Positions 47,021-55,406 of a stretch of 64,000 nucleotides of DNA are shown here, one piece after another (within the stretch, counting starts at the first letter, position 1; each line of letters starts with the position of its first letter). The stretch comes from Nocardia sp. BMG51109. Lineage in GTDB: Bacteria > Actinomycetota > Actinomycetes > Mycobacteriales > Mycobacteriaceae. The notes below the pieces were generated by a model. The model saw nothing but the letters and a program-made list of their open reading frames with translations. It was not told where the DNA came from and ran no database searches. The DNA is taken from contig NZ_JAFQ01000004.1 of assembly GCF_000526215.1 (NCBI RefSeq), positions 8,432,001 through 8,496,000 on the forward strand, given 5' to 3'. The position numbers were made by a program, and so were the translations under genes.

Positions 47021-47548
47021 CTACCGTCCCGCGATCTCGCGCCGCGGACTTTCCGGAAAGTTCTCCTCGTCGAACAACACCCAGTGCTGCACGGCGATCT
47101 CGTACAGCCGCGAGGCGGCGTCGGGCATGGCGCCGAGCACACCGGCGGCATTCGGCCACCGAGCCGCGAACGCCCGCTTCTCGGCCTCGATCCCGGCGCC
47201 CGGCAGTTCCACCGCGCGTCCGGTGAACGAGAGCCCGCGCCCCGTCAGGCCGAGTTCGGCCGGCGGATCGTGCAGAATCGCCCCGCCGACCGCCGGGTTG
47301 CGACGGAGGTTCGCCGAGTGGATCCGATCGGTGCGCGAGATGAAGTGCAACCGATCCGGATCGAACGACGGCACATACCAGACCGTGCACACCACCGGCG
47401 AACCATCCGCGCGGACCGTCGCCACTTGCATCAGCCCGCCGTCGCCGACGTAGTCCTCCACCAGCTCCCGCTCGCCCACAATCCGCACCCTAGCTCGTGG
47501 GGTGGTGCGGTCGAACGCCGAAGGCCGTCTCCGCACCGTCCCGCTCAT
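47021..47548 (-). CDS. Pyridoxamine 5'-phosphate oxidase-family (PPOX) protein
   Basis: 175 residues, split-barrel fold: VEDYVGDGGLMQVATVRADGSPVVCTVWYVPSFD, LHFISRTDRIHSANLRRNPAVGGAI, GRGLSFTGRAVELP. The cofactor may be FMN or F420; substrate unknown. ATG 47548 overlaps the stop of the upstream gene (ATGA, 47548-47545), so the two are coupled. Confidence 0.8.
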   Translation of the reverse strand: MSGTVRRRPSAFDRTTPRARVRIVGERELVEDYVGDGGLMQVATVRADGSPVVCTVWYVPSFDPDRLHFISRTDRIHSANLRRNPAVGGAILHDPPAELGLTGRGLSFTGRAVELPGAGIEAEKRAFAARWPNAAGVLGAMPDAASRLYEIAVQHWVLFDEENFPESPRREIAGR

Positions 47549-48024
47549 CGGGTGCGTTCGCCCTCGGCGGCCAGTGCGGTGGCGAGATCGCCGAGCCGGC
47601 CGAAGGCGCGGGCGAAGCCGATGTGGTCGGCGTAGTCGCGCGATTCGACGATCACGCCCGCGCGCACCCGGACCACGAAGATGCACGGCAGCGCGAACGA
47701 GCCGCCGTCGGCCGTTCCGCGATAAGCGAATTCGACGATCACCACCTCCGGGTCCCTGGTCTCGTGCACGACGACGTCGTCCGGCCCGAACTCGGCCACG
47801 CCTCCGCCGCGGGCCGATTCGGCGAAGTGTTCCCACAGTTCGACCCGGGTGCGCAGCGGTGTATCGCCCAGCGGCGCGAACGGATGCCGGACGTCGGTCT
47901 CCTCGGCGTAGTAGCCGGCCAGCTCGTCCAGCAGCGCGGTCCGCTCCTCGTCGTCGAGCCCACCCACGACGAGGCGGCTCACACCGGCGGTGACCGCGCG
48001 GATGACATCGGCGGGTGTGCTCAT
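47545..48024 (-). CDS. SnoaL/NTF2-like protein
   Basis: 159 residues, cone-like alpha+beta barrel: LLDELAGYYAEETDVRHPFAPLGDTPLRTRVELWEHFAE at the start, then VVIVEFAYRGTADGGSFALPCIFVVRVRAGVIVESRDYADH, typical of polyketide-cyclase-like and isomerase-like proteins. Ligand unknown. It is the first gene of a two-gene operon divergent from a TetR gene. Confidence 0.8.
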   Translation of the reverse strand: MSTPADVIRAVTAGVSRLVVGGLDDEERTALLDELAGYYAEETDVRHPFAPLGDTPLRTRVELWEHFAESARGGGVAEFGPDDVVVHETRDPEVVIVEFAYRGTADGGSFALPCIFVVRVRAGVIVESRDYADHIGFARAFGRLGDLATALAAEGERTR

Positions 48025-48048
48025 TCCACTCTCCTGAGCGAGGTCAAT

Positions 48049-48084
48049 ACTCCGGTTACTGTAGCGAAGTGCCGACTCCGGTTA
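48049..48084. promoter_or_regulatory. Direct repeats, probable TetR operator
   Basis: ACTCCGGTTA occurs at 48049-48058 and at 48075-48084 (26 bases apart) in the 99-base gap between the SnoaL gene and the TetR gene, so a single regulator could control both. Binding is inferred. Confidence 0.5.
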
Positions 48085-48123
48085 AAGTGGTTTCGCCCCA
48101 TCGCCCACGAGAGGACATTCCCG

Positions 48124-48675
48124 GTGCGACACGACGCGCGGCAGAACCGCGAGCGGATCCTCGCCGCCGCCGAATCGGTGTTCGGGGAACAGGGGGCGGC
48201 GGGGTCCACCGAGGAGGTCGCACGGCGGGCCGAAGTGGGCATCGCGACCGTGTTCCGGCATTTCCCGACGAAGGCCGATCTGCTCGAGGCCACGCTGCTG
48301 GCCCATTTCGCCGACCTCTCCGGCCGCGCCGAGAGCCTGTCCGCCGACCGCGATCCCTTCGACGCCCTGCGCGAGCTCATCCGGGTGATGATCGAACGCG
48401 GCGCCACCAAGCTCACGCTGGTCTCCTTACTGGGCACCGACGGCCAGGTGCCCCCGTCGGTCCGCACCGCCTCGCACAACCTACGCGGAACCGTCGACGC
48501 CGTGCTGGCGCGCGCCCGGGACGCCGGTGCCGTGCGGCCGGCGGTCACCGTCGACGAGATCTACCTCCTCATCCGAGGACTGTCCCAGATCACGGCCTCC
48601 GAACCCACGGATGCCGAAACACTCGGCCGCGCAATAGATATCGTCCTCGCCGGAATCCGCGCCGATAGCACGTAG
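48124..48675 (+). CDS. TetR-family regulator
   Basis: 183 residues from GTG 48124. N-terminal helix-turn-helix NRERILAAAESVFGEQGAAGSTEEVARRAEVGIATVFRHFPTK (key residues TVFRHF), then a ligand domain (LIRVMIERGATKLTLVSLLG). It is divergent from the SnoaL-PPOX operon, its likely target. Confidence 0.88.
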   Translation: MRHDARQNRERILAAAESVFGEQGAAGSTEEVARRAEVGIATVFRHFPTKADLLEATLLAHFADLSGRAESLSADRDPFDALRELIRVMIERGATKLTLVSLLGTDGQVPPSVRTASHNLRGTVDAVLARARDAGAVRPAVTVDEIYLLIRGLSQITASEPTDAETLGRAIDIVLAGIRADST

Positions 48676-48885
48676 CGTCCCGGCGCTCCTGCCGGCCAAC
48701 TGCTGTCCGACATCATCTCGCGACGCTGCCACCGTGCGAAGCACCCGACACCGCTGTGCGACGTTCACGCGCTGCCCCGTACGAAATATACGGCGCCACG
48801 CTGTTCGGAAACGCGCGGTACCACCGCTATCTGAACGCGGCACCGCCACAGTTCGGCATAGGCGGCACCGCCGCGGTGGACTCGA

Positions 48886-49740
48886 CTACCTCAGGCCGAA
48901 TCGGTCGGCGAATTCCGACATCTGGTCGCGCTGCTGATCGAGATCAGGGGCGGCGAAGTTCACCACCACCCGCGTGACGCCGTGCTCGGCCAGTTCCCCG
49001 ACCTGTTCCGCGGAGAGATCGCTCGGACCCCAGCGCGTGTACTCCAGGGCGGCGGGGTCGCGGCCGGCCTCCGCGGCGGTCTTGCGGGCCAGCTCGAACT
49101 GCTCGTCGCGCTCCTGCTCGGTCAGCATTCCCCCGAGGAAGAACCCGTCGCCGCGCAGCCCGACGCGCCGCGCCGCCGCGCGACTGGATCCCCCGACGTG
49201 GATCGGAAGCTCGGTGACCCCGTGCGGTTTCGGATAGCTGCACAGCTTGTCGAAGTCGAAGAATTCGCCGTGGTGGTCGACGCCGGCCGGGCCGCCCGAC
49301 CACAGCAGACGGAGCACGTCGATCGCCTCGTCGGCGCGGCGGCCGCGGGTCGCGAAGTCGACGCCCACCGCCTTCGCCTCGCCGGGCATGATGCCCAGCC
49401 CGACGGTCAGCAGCCGCATCCTGCCCTTGGACAGGACGTCCACCGTCGCAAGGCGTTTGGCCAAGACCACCGGATGCCGGTACGGCAGCAGCAGGACACC
49501 GGTGCCGAGCAGAATCCGATTCGTCGCCGCCGCAACGAAACTCAGGCAGTCCAGCGGATCGAGGTAGGGAAGCGTCGGGGGCAGTTCGCCGTTCCCGTTC
49601 TTCGCGCCGGGAGACAGCACGACGTGGTCCGGCACGTACAACGCCTCGAAACCACAGCTCTCCGCGTGCTCGGCGAACCCCGCCAGCCGGTCGGGATCGG
49701 TCCCGTCGACCGGCGTCGCGTAGTTGACGGCGAATTTCAC
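48886..49740 (-). CDS. LLM-class F420-dependent oxidoreductase
   Basis: 284 residues, luciferase-like TIM barrel: MKFAVNYATPVDGTDPDRLAGFAEHAE, ALYVPDHVVLSPG, LDPLDCLSFVAAATNRILLGTGVLLLPYRHPVVLAKRLATVDVLS, RLLTVGLGIMPGEAKAVG, LPIHVGGSSRAAARRVG. Typical of the F420-dependent group. GTG 49740 is preferred because GAGGAG lies six to ten bases before it; ATG 49755 would place the RBS inside the gene. Substrate unknown. Confidence 0.87.
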   Translation of the reverse strand: MKFAVNYATPVDGTDPDRLAGFAEHAESCGFEALYVPDHVVLSPGAKNGNGELPPTLPYLDPLDCLSFVAAATNRILLGTGVLLLPYRHPVVLAKRLATVDVLSKGRMRLLTVGLGIMPGEAKAVGVDFATRGRRADEAIDVLRLLWSGGPAGVDHHGEFFDFDKLCSYPKPHGVTELPIHVGGSSRAAARRVGLRGDGFFLGGMLTEQERDEQFELARKTAAEAGRDPAALEYTRWGPSDLSAEQVGELAEHGVTRVVVNFAAPDLDQQRDQMSEFADRFGLR

Positions 49741-49802
49741 GAAATCTCCTCGCATCGGCGCCGACGCACCCGCTACGGGCCGTCGAGCGACTTCGAATCG
49801 GG

Positions 49803-50192
49803 TCAGAACAGCTGGGTGAACTCACATTGCGGCGGCGCAGGCTCGGCCATCGCGTCCACCAGGCGATCGCTCAGATTCCGCCGCACGGCGGCGAGATTAT
49901 CCATGGCCTCGTCGACCTCGGCCAGCTTGCGGCGCAAGGATTCGACCGATTCCGGGCATTCGTCACCGTTGCGATGCCCCGCACGCAAGCAGGTGACGAA
50001 CGGGCGGGTGTCCTCCAGCCCGAACCCGAGTTCGAGCAGTGCGCGAATCTTGCGGACGATGTGCAACTCCTGCTCGTCGTACACCCGATAACCGTTGCCG
50101 GACCGCTCCGCCCGCAGCAACCCGTGCTGCTCGTAGTACCGCAATGTGCGGGCGCTCGTACCCGCGCGATCGGCCAGCTCCCCGATCAGCAT
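49803..50192 (-). CDS. MerR-family regulator
   Basis: 129 residues. N-terminal winged helix MLIGELADRAGTSARTLRYYEQHGLLRAERSGNGYRVY; then a dimerisation helix with FVTCLRAGHRNGDECPESVESLRRKLAEVD. The two cysteines (in TCLRA and ECPES) are a mark of one MerR subgroup that often lies next to thioredoxin genes; no thioredoxin gene is here. Its own promoter has the 19-base spacer of MerR-type promoters (50222-50252). Confidence 0.88.
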   Translation of the reverse strand: MLIGELADRAGTSARTLRYYEQHGLLRAERSGNGYRVYDEQELHIVRKIRALLELGFGLEDTRPFVTCLRAGHRNGDECPESVESLRRKLAEVDEAMDNLAAVRRNLSDRLVDAMAEPAPPQCEFTQLF

Positions 50193-50221
50193 GCATCTCT
50201 CCTCGCTCTGTCGCCGTCACG

Positions 50222-50252
50222 ACGCTAAACCTTGACACCGGCGTGAAGGCAA
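50222..50252 (-). promoter_or_regulatory. MerR-type promoter with 19-base spacer
   Basis: On the minus strand TTGCCT (50252-50247), a 19-base spacer and TAGCGT (50227-50222). The spacer holds the near-palindrome CCTTCACGCC-GGTGTCAAGG. Long spacers with a central dyad are the hallmark of promoters activated by MerR proteins through DNA distortion. It is 30 bases before the merR-type ATG, indicating autoregulation. Confidence 0.7.
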
Positions 50253-50550
50253 CAACGGATTCGCCAGTCACCGACGAGCCCGGTACCGATGGGGTGGTCA
50301 CGCACCATGCCTGGCAAACCTCGGCATCGGTAGCCGACAGACGCACGGCATCGGTGGCCGATGACACGCACGGCACGGGCGAGCCGCGCGATGCCCCTGC
50401 CGCGCTCGGCATCCGCGTGCGCGACCTCGGCGAATCCGGCCACCGCGACCGGCATCCCCTGCTACGAGATGCCCGGCACCGACGGCCGACGCGACGCTCC
50501 GCACCGGCAATCGACACGACGCTCCGCACCGGCCGCGGGCATAGACAGCA
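50253..50550. other. 298-base gap, short direct repeats only
   Basis: No gene seen. GGCATCGGT-x-GCCGA occurs twice near 50325-50365, and GACGCTCCGCACCGG occurs twice near 50490-50535. Meaning unknown. Confidence 0.4.
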
Positions 50551-51144
50551 TCAGCGCACCGCCGAACGGAGCCGGTCGAAGGCGGAAGCGACAGCGTCGG
50601 TCAGGCGGTGCGGATCGTTGTCGGCGGCGGTGCGCCCGGCGTAGAAGCATGCCAAGCCGAGTTCCGCTGCCAGGGAGGCTGTTTCGGACTCGGCTCCGGC
50701 CTCGACCAGCAGCGCGGTGATCTGGCCGACGTAGTGCCGCTGCTTGGCGAGGCTGCGGGCACGCAATTCCGGCTCACCGGCCACGAGGCGTTCGTGCGCG
50801 ATATAGGCGTCGGGCCGTGCCACCAGATCCGAGACGAACCCGACCACCAGCGTCCGGACGACATCCAGCGCGGCGGGCAGACCGGCGCCGATCGGCTCGG
50901 GCGCCGCGGCGGCGAACCCGGACCAGTCGGGATGCCCGTCGCCGAAGACGACCTCCTGTTTGTCGCCGAAGTAGCGAAAGAACGTCGCCCGGCCGACCTC
51001 GGCGCGCGCGGCGATATCGGTGACCGTGACGGCACCGTAGCCGCGCTCGGCGAACAGCTCGTGCGCCGCCTCGACGATCGCCTGCCGCACCCGCCGCTGC
51101 TTGCGTTCGCGCAGGGAGGGCTCGGGGTGCTGCGGCCGACTCAC
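50551..51144 (-). CDS. TetR-family regulator
   Basis: 197 residues. Helix-turn-helix RQAIVEAAHELFAERGYGAVTVTDIAARAEVGRATFFRYFGDKQE; C-terminal domain of the AcrR-like type (SDLVARPDAYIAHERLVA). It is divergent from a secreted SnoaL-like gene with a clear palindrome between them. Confidence 0.9.
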   Translation of the reverse strand: MSRPQHPEPSLRERKQRRVRQAIVEAAHELFAERGYGAVTVTDIAARAEVGRATFFRYFGDKQEVVFGDGHPDWSGFAAAAPEPIGAGLPAALDVVRTLVVGFVSDLVARPDAYIAHERLVAGEPELRARSLAKQRHYVGQITALLVEAGAESETASLAAELGLACFYAGRTAADNDPHRLTDAVASAFDRLRSAVR

Positions 51145-51179
51145 TCCGCCAGTCTAGCCAACCGATACCGGAACCCTTA

Positions 51180-51207
51180 TGATACTCAGTATCAGTAGAT
51201 ACTCAGT
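51180..51207. promoter_or_regulatory. TetR operator palindrome
   Basis: TGATACT-C-AGTATCA (51180-51194) is a perfect 15-base dyad, followed by a repeated half, GATACTCAGT, at 51198-51207. It lies between the TetR gene (start 51144) and the SnoaL-like gene (start 51222), in position to control both. Confidence 0.75.
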
Positions 51208-51221
51208 CTCTTGGAGTTCCC

Positions 51222-51722
51222 ATGGGCATTCGCCTCACCGCCGTCCTGCTCGCCGTCCTCGTCGCCGCGGTGTCCCCCACAAATGCTGCGGCACAAGACC
51301 ATTCACCGGAACACGCCGCCGTCGACCGATCCCACCGCTTCCTGGATGCGTTGCGGCACAAGGACCTCCCGGCGATCGAAGGCATGCTCACCGAATCGGC
51401 AACGCTGACGGTGCCGTTGTCGTTCGACGGCGGCCAGGCCCCCGCCGGCCGATTCGTCGGCCGCGACCAGGTTCTCGGATATGTCGGCGGCGTCTTCACC
51501 GCCATGGCCACCATCGAATTCACCGATGTGCGGATCAGCGTGACCGATGGCGGCCGAACGTCGTTCGTCCAGGCCAACGGCGACTTCACCACGGCCGACG
51601 CCCGCCCGTACCGCAACGTGTATCTCTTCCGCACCGAGTGGGATGGCGACCACCTGCTCGCCATCGAGGAATACGGCAATCCGGTCACCTACTGCCGGAC
51701 GTTCGGCGGTCCGGGCTGCTGA
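51222..51722 (+). CDS. Secreted SnoaL-like protein
   Basis: 166 residues. Sec signal MGIRLTAVLLAVLVAAVSP with cleavage near NAAA-QDH; then an NTF2-like domain (HRFLDALRHKDLPAIEGMLTE, YVGGVFTAMATIEFTDVRIS, YLFRTEWDGDHLLAIEEYGNPV) ending with two cysteines (YCRTFGGPGC). Function unknown. The RBS TTGGAG is close before ATG 51222. Confidence 0.78.
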   Translation: MGIRLTAVLLAVLVAAVSPTNAAAQDHSPEHAAVDRSHRFLDALRHKDLPAIEGMLTESATLTVPLSFDGGQAPAGRFVGRDQVLGYVGGVFTAMATIEFTDVRISVTDGGRTSFVQANGDFTTADARPYRNVYLFRTEWDGDHLLAIEEYGNPVTYCRTFGGPGC

Positions 51723-51821
51723 TCTCGTACACCGCCGGCCGGTGGCAAAGATGCTCGGCCACAGGCGGTTTGGTCGGCACAGACCTTCCCCGGCGAGTGG
51801 TGAGGCCGCGGATACCACACG

Positions 51822-52988
51822 GTGAGTAAGAATGCGTGGGTGCACGCATTCACCATCGCCACTGCCGAGGAGACGCTGATCGACCTGCGCGACCGGCTGG
51901 CACGCACGCGGTTTCGCGTCGACCTGCCGGACGAGGATTGGGAGCGGGGTACGCCGCAGCCTTGGCTGCGGCGGCTCGTCGAGCATTGGCTGCACCGCTA
52001 CGATTGGCGTCGCACCGAGGCCGAACTGAACGCCATACCCCAGGTCATCGGTACCTTCGCGGGGTTGAAGGTGCATGCCTTCGTGGCGCGCTCCCGGCAC
52101 GAGCACGCCACACCGCTGTTGCTGTGCCACGGCTGGCCGGGCTCGGTGATGGAGTTCTTGGACTGCGTTCCCGCACTGACGGATCCGACCGCGTACGGCG
52201 GGCGCGCCGAAGACGCCTTCCACGTGGTCTTGCCATCGATGCCCGGCTTCGCGCTGTCCGGACCGACCATCGCACCCGGCGTCGACGTTCCCGCCATCGC
52301 CGACTCCTTCGCCGTGCTGATGGGCGAACTCGGATATCCCCGATTCCTGGCCCAGGGCGGGGACTGGGGCGCCTTCGTCGTCCGGCAGCTGGGCCTCACC
52401 CGGCCCGACCGGCTACTGGGGGCGCACATCAACTTTCCTTGGGCCGTGGCACCGCCCGGGCTCGCCGATCCGCTGGCCGAAGCCACACCGCTGGAACGCG
52501 CTGCGCTCGAACACAATACGCGGGTCTATGGCGCCGACAACGGCTATTACCTCCAGCAGGCCACCCGCCCGCACAGCATCGGCCCGGCGTTGGAGGACTC
52601 CCCCGCCGGGCTCGCGGCCTGGCTGCTGGAGAAGTTCCACACCTGGTCCGATACCCGCGGGGGCCTGCCGTTCACGGTGGACCGGCTGCTGGACAACACG
52701 ATGTTGTACTGGCTCACCGGCACCGCCACGTCCGCCGCGAGGCTCTACGCGGAGTCGGAATGGTACGGCGCCGACGCCACGGTATGGGGCAGCAGGGTGG
52801 AAACTCCCACCGGCATCGCGCTCTATCCGCGGGAGAAGACCAGGGCGCCACGCCGATGGTGCGACCGTCAGTGGAACGTGATCCACTGGGCGGAGCAGCC
52901 GCGGGGCGGCCACTTCGCCGCCTTCGAACAGCCCGGCCTCTTCACCTCCGACCTCCGGGATTTCGCGCGGAAACTGGAATCTCCGTGA
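51822..52988 (+). CDS. Epoxide hydrolase (alpha/beta fold, EHN domain)
   Basis: 388 residues beginning at GTG 51822. N-terminal EHN domain (DLRDRLARTRFRVDLPDEDWERGTP, LVEHWLHRYDWRRTEAELN), then the alpha/beta core with oxyanion motif CHGWPGSVMEFL, nucleophile Asp in QGGDWGAFVVRQL, and catalytic His in PRGGHFAAFEQP. It resembles actinobacterial EphA/microsomal-type epoxide hydrolases. Substrate unknown. Confidence 0.9.
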   Translation: MSKNAWVHAFTIATAEETLIDLRDRLARTRFRVDLPDEDWERGTPQPWLRRLVEHWLHRYDWRRTEAELNAIPQVIGTFAGLKVHAFVARSRHEHATPLLLCHGWPGSVMEFLDCVPALTDPTAYGGRAEDAFHVVLPSMPGFALSGPTIAPGVDVPAIADSFAVLMGELGYPRFLAQGGDWGAFVVRQLGLTRPDRLLGAHINFPWAVAPPGLADPLAEATPLERAALEHNTRVYGADNGYYLQQATRPHSIGPALEDSPAGLAAWLLEKFHTWSDTRGGLPFTVDRLLDNTMLYWLTGTATSAARLYAESEWYGADATVWGSRVETPTGIALYPREKTRAPRRWCDRQWNVIHWAEQPRGGHFAAFEQPGLFTSDLRDFARKLESP

Positions 52989-53106
52989 GCTGCCGCCAGG
53001 CCCGGGCCATCGCAGCCGAGATCGCCGACCGTCCCCGGCCTGCGGAGGTCATCGCGGAGATCACTGTTCGGATCGAGTCACCGTCGTCCCACGAAAGTCG
53101 CCGCGA

Positions 53107-53685
53107 ATGACTACACCGCACGATCGCGCCCGACCACCGGATCTGCGCGCGCTGCCGCGGCTCGGAAATGCGCTCGCCGTCCTGCGCCCGTGGACCGACG
53201 ACGACCTGCCGGCCATCGCCGAAGCCGCCGCCGATCCCTACATACCGCTGATCACGACCGTCCCCGCCCGTTACACGCCCGAGCAAGGGGCTACCTGGTT
53301 ACAACGCCAATCCGACCAGGCGGCAGGGGGACGGGGATGCCCGCTCGCGATCGTCTCCGTGACATCCGCCGAGGTCGTCGGCATGGCCACCATCAACGCC
53401 ATCGACTGGACCCACCGCCGAGGCAATATCGGGTACTGGGTCCTCGATCGCCACCGCGGCAACGGCTACGCCGAGGCCGCCGTCACCCTCCTCATCGACC
53501 TCGCGGCAGAACTCGGACTCCTCCGGCTGCAAGCCCTCGTGGAGCCCGGTAACCACGCCTCCCAAGCCGTCTGCCACGCATGCGGATTCGTTCCGGAAGG
53601 CGTCCTCCGCGGTTACCAGCGCATCGGTGACACCCACCGCGACATGATCATGTTCGGCCTGGTCCTCCGCCCTCGGCCGGAGTAA
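53107..53685 (+). CDS. GNAT acetyltransferase, RimJ/RimL type
   Basis: 192 residues: LAVLRPWTDDDLPAIAEAAAD, GYWVLDRHRGNGYAEAAVTLLIDLA (acetyl-CoA loop RxxGxG as RHRGNG), LQALVEPGNHASQAVCHACGFVPEGVLRGY and THRDMIMFGLVL, as in ribosomal-protein N-acetyltransferase-like enzymes. Target unknown. It follows the epoxide hydrolase by 118 bases. Confidence 0.88.
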   Translation: MTTPHDRARPPDLRALPRLGNALAVLRPWTDDDLPAIAEAAADPYIPLITTVPARYTPEQGATWLQRQSDQAAGGRGCPLAIVSVTSAEVVGMATINAIDWTHRRGNIGYWVLDRHRGNGYAEAAVTLLIDLAAELGLLRLQALVEPGNHASQAVCHACGFVPEGVLRGYQRIGDTHRDMIMFGLVLRPRPE

Positions 53686-53712
53686 CGTCCATCCGTCGGC
53701 ACCCCGGCCCCG

Positions 53713-54231
53713 CTAGATGTATTCCGGCAACTCCTTGTCGCCGGAGACAGTTGCGGGACGATCGAGCGCCTTGGCGAGGTGAACGAGCTGATGGGCGCCC
53801 GCGGGCGTGCGCTCGATCTCGCGGTAGCCGAAACGTTCGCAGAGCCGGATATTGCTCCGGCTGTGCTCGCCCGTGAACAGCCTCATTTCCGCAACCGACT
53901 CGGGGACAAGGAATTCGACGGCCCGCAGCAGAACCGAACCGAGACCGTTGCCCTGCCGGTCCGGCGCGACGACCAACCGCCCGACATGACTCACGCGCCC
54001 CTCCACCCGCATCCGGACCGCGGCGACCAATCGTGCCCCGTCCCGGATTCCGTACGCCGTCACGTCAGGCGATGCCAACTCGTCCAGCAGGTCGCGCAAC
54101 GTCTGCGTCAGCGGGGGCAGCAGCACGTCGTCGTGCACCTGCGCCTCGGTGATGTAGGCGGCCCGCTGCAAGGTGAGAATCTCCCCGGCGTCGGCTTTCT
54201 TCAGCGCGACGACGGTAGGTTTCGCGATCAC
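53713..54231 (-). CDS. GNAT acetyltransferase
   Basis: 172 residues: RLVAAVRMRVEGRVSHVGRLVVAPDRQGNGLGSVLLRAVE contains the acetyl-CoA loop RQGNGLG, followed by LFTGEHSRSNIRLCERFGYREIERTP. Substrate unknown. It converges on the RimJ-like gene with a 27-base gap. Confidence 0.87.
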   Translation of the reverse strand: MIAKPTVVALKKADAGEILTLQRAAYITEAQVHDDVLLPPLTQTLRDLLDELASPDVTAYGIRDGARLVAAVRMRVEGRVSHVGRLVVAPDRQGNGLGSVLLRAVEFLVPESVAEMRLFTGEHSRSNIRLCERFGYREIERTPAGAHQLVHLAKALDRPATVSGDKELPEYI

Positions 54232-54272
54232 TCGTCCACCGTAACGCCCATAGTCCAGGGGTTTTCGCTCCC

Positions 54273-54719
54273 TTATGCCGGATTCGAGTAGATCCGGGTG
54301 GGCGTGATGAGAACCGCGGCGCGGCGTTCGTCGCGCATCACCCGGTCGTAGGTGGGCCAGTCGTCGTGCGTCCCGCCGGCCGCCATGAAGACGGCGCGCA
54401 ACAGGAGCCGCAGCTGCTCGTCATCGACCTCGGGATGCGGATCGTCGGGCCCGATCAACTGGGCCGCACCTTCCACGGTGACCCACTGCCAACCGCTCCG
54501 GACGGTCACCGCGATGGCCGAATTCGCCCGCAGATGGGCGAGTTTCGCAGTGCCACCCCGCGCCACGAACCCCGCCGAGTCGAACCCGGTCAGCGGATGA
54601 GGCAGGACACCGGCATTGACGACGCTGGCTTGCGGCGAGCCGTCGGCCCGGATGGTGACAACGACGCAGAGCCCGTGCTCGGGCGCCGCCAGATCTGCGA
54701 AGGTGGTCAGGTCGGTCAT
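54273..54719 (-). CDS. PPOX-class F420-dependent protein
   Basis: 148 residues: MTDLTTFADLAAPEHGLCVVVTIRADGSPQASVVNAGVL, LAHLRANSAIAVTVRSGWQWVTVEGAAQLIGPDD, ERRAAVLITPTRIYSNPA. This is the Rv2074/Rv1155-type split barrel; the last motif (RIYSNP) is usual in F420-binding members. ATG 54719 fits the family start. Confidence 0.82.
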   Translation of the reverse strand: MTDLTTFADLAAPEHGLCVVVTIRADGSPQASVVNAGVLPHPLTGFDSAGFVARGGTAKLAHLRANSAIAVTVRSGWQWVTVEGAAQLIGPDDPHPEVDDEQLRLLLRAVFMAAGGTHDDWPTYDRVMRDERRAAVLITPTRIYSNPA

Positions 54720-54766
54720 GCTCACATTCTCCCCGCCGACTGGCTGTCCGTACCGGACGACACGAA

Positions 54767-55207
54767 TCAGCCGTCTTCCGGAGCCGGGCTCAACAATACG
54801 AGCGGTATCTCCCGCTCGGTCCTGCGCTGGTACCGGGCATACCCCCGCCAAGCCGCAACGACCCGCGGCCACAATTCCGCGCGTTCGTCGGCGGTCGCCA
54901 CGCGGGCAAGCATCGTCCGCACCGGACCGTTCCGCAGGGACACCTCCACTCGCGGGTTGTCCCGAAGATTCAGGAACCACGCCGGATGCACCGAATCCCC
55001 CGCCCGCGAACCCACGACCACGATCGTCTCGCCGTCGACGACCGCGGCGAAAAGCATGACCGGACGTCGGCGCCCGGTTTTGCGCCCGACCGTCGTGAGT
55101 TCGAGCGTGGGCATCCCCAACAGCCGGGTGCCCACAAGCCCCTTCGTCAGACCGATCCCCGTGCGGTGCACCGCATTCTGAACCTTCAACCGAGTCTCAC
55201 TGACCAT
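54767..55207 (-). CDS. Deazaflavin (F420)-dependent nitroreductase-family protein, Ddn-like
   Basis: 146 residues: TTVGRKTGRRRPVMLFAAVVDGETIVVVGSRAGDSVHPAWFLNLRDNPRVEV is the signature of the Ddn/Rv1558 family (F420-binding K-S/T-G and W-Y/F-LNL motif), and ELWPRVVAAWRGYARYQRRTEREIPLV closes it. Ddn reduces quinones and activates nitroimidazoles in M. tuberculosis. It lies 47 bases upstream of a PPOX gene of the same strand, so the two may form an operon. Confidence 0.88.
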   Translation of the reverse strand: MVSETRLKVQNAVHRTGIGLTKGLVGTRLLGMPTLELTTVGRKTGRRRPVMLFAAVVDGETIVVVGSRAGDSVHPAWFLNLRDNPRVEVSLRNGPVRTMLARVATADERAELWPRVVAAWRGYARYQRRTEREIPLVLLSPAPEDG

Positions 55208-55310
55208 CGGCGACCGGGAGCCCGCACCGCCACGGAGGGACTCCCTACCTCCTCACTCCGCATCCCCGCGCCCGCCCCCACCGGACGAACACCCGATCAC
55301 ACTGTCCAGC

Positions 55311-55385
55311 ATCGCGGTGCGGTCGACAAGCCTCCATCGCAGTGCGGTCGACGAGCCTCCATCGCGGTGCGATCGACGAGCCTCC
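55311..55385. repeat. Tandem repeat, three copies of 25 bp
   Basis: Three adjoining 25-base units of the type ATCGCGGTGCGGTCGACRAG plus CCTCC (55311-55335, 55336-55360, 55361-55385), with one to three differences. They end about 20 bases before the stop of the alpha/beta hydrolase gene, between its 3' end and that of the Ddn-like gene's upstream region. Confidence 0.85.
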
Positions 55386-55406
55386 GTATCGCCCCGGGTC
55401 GCCTCG

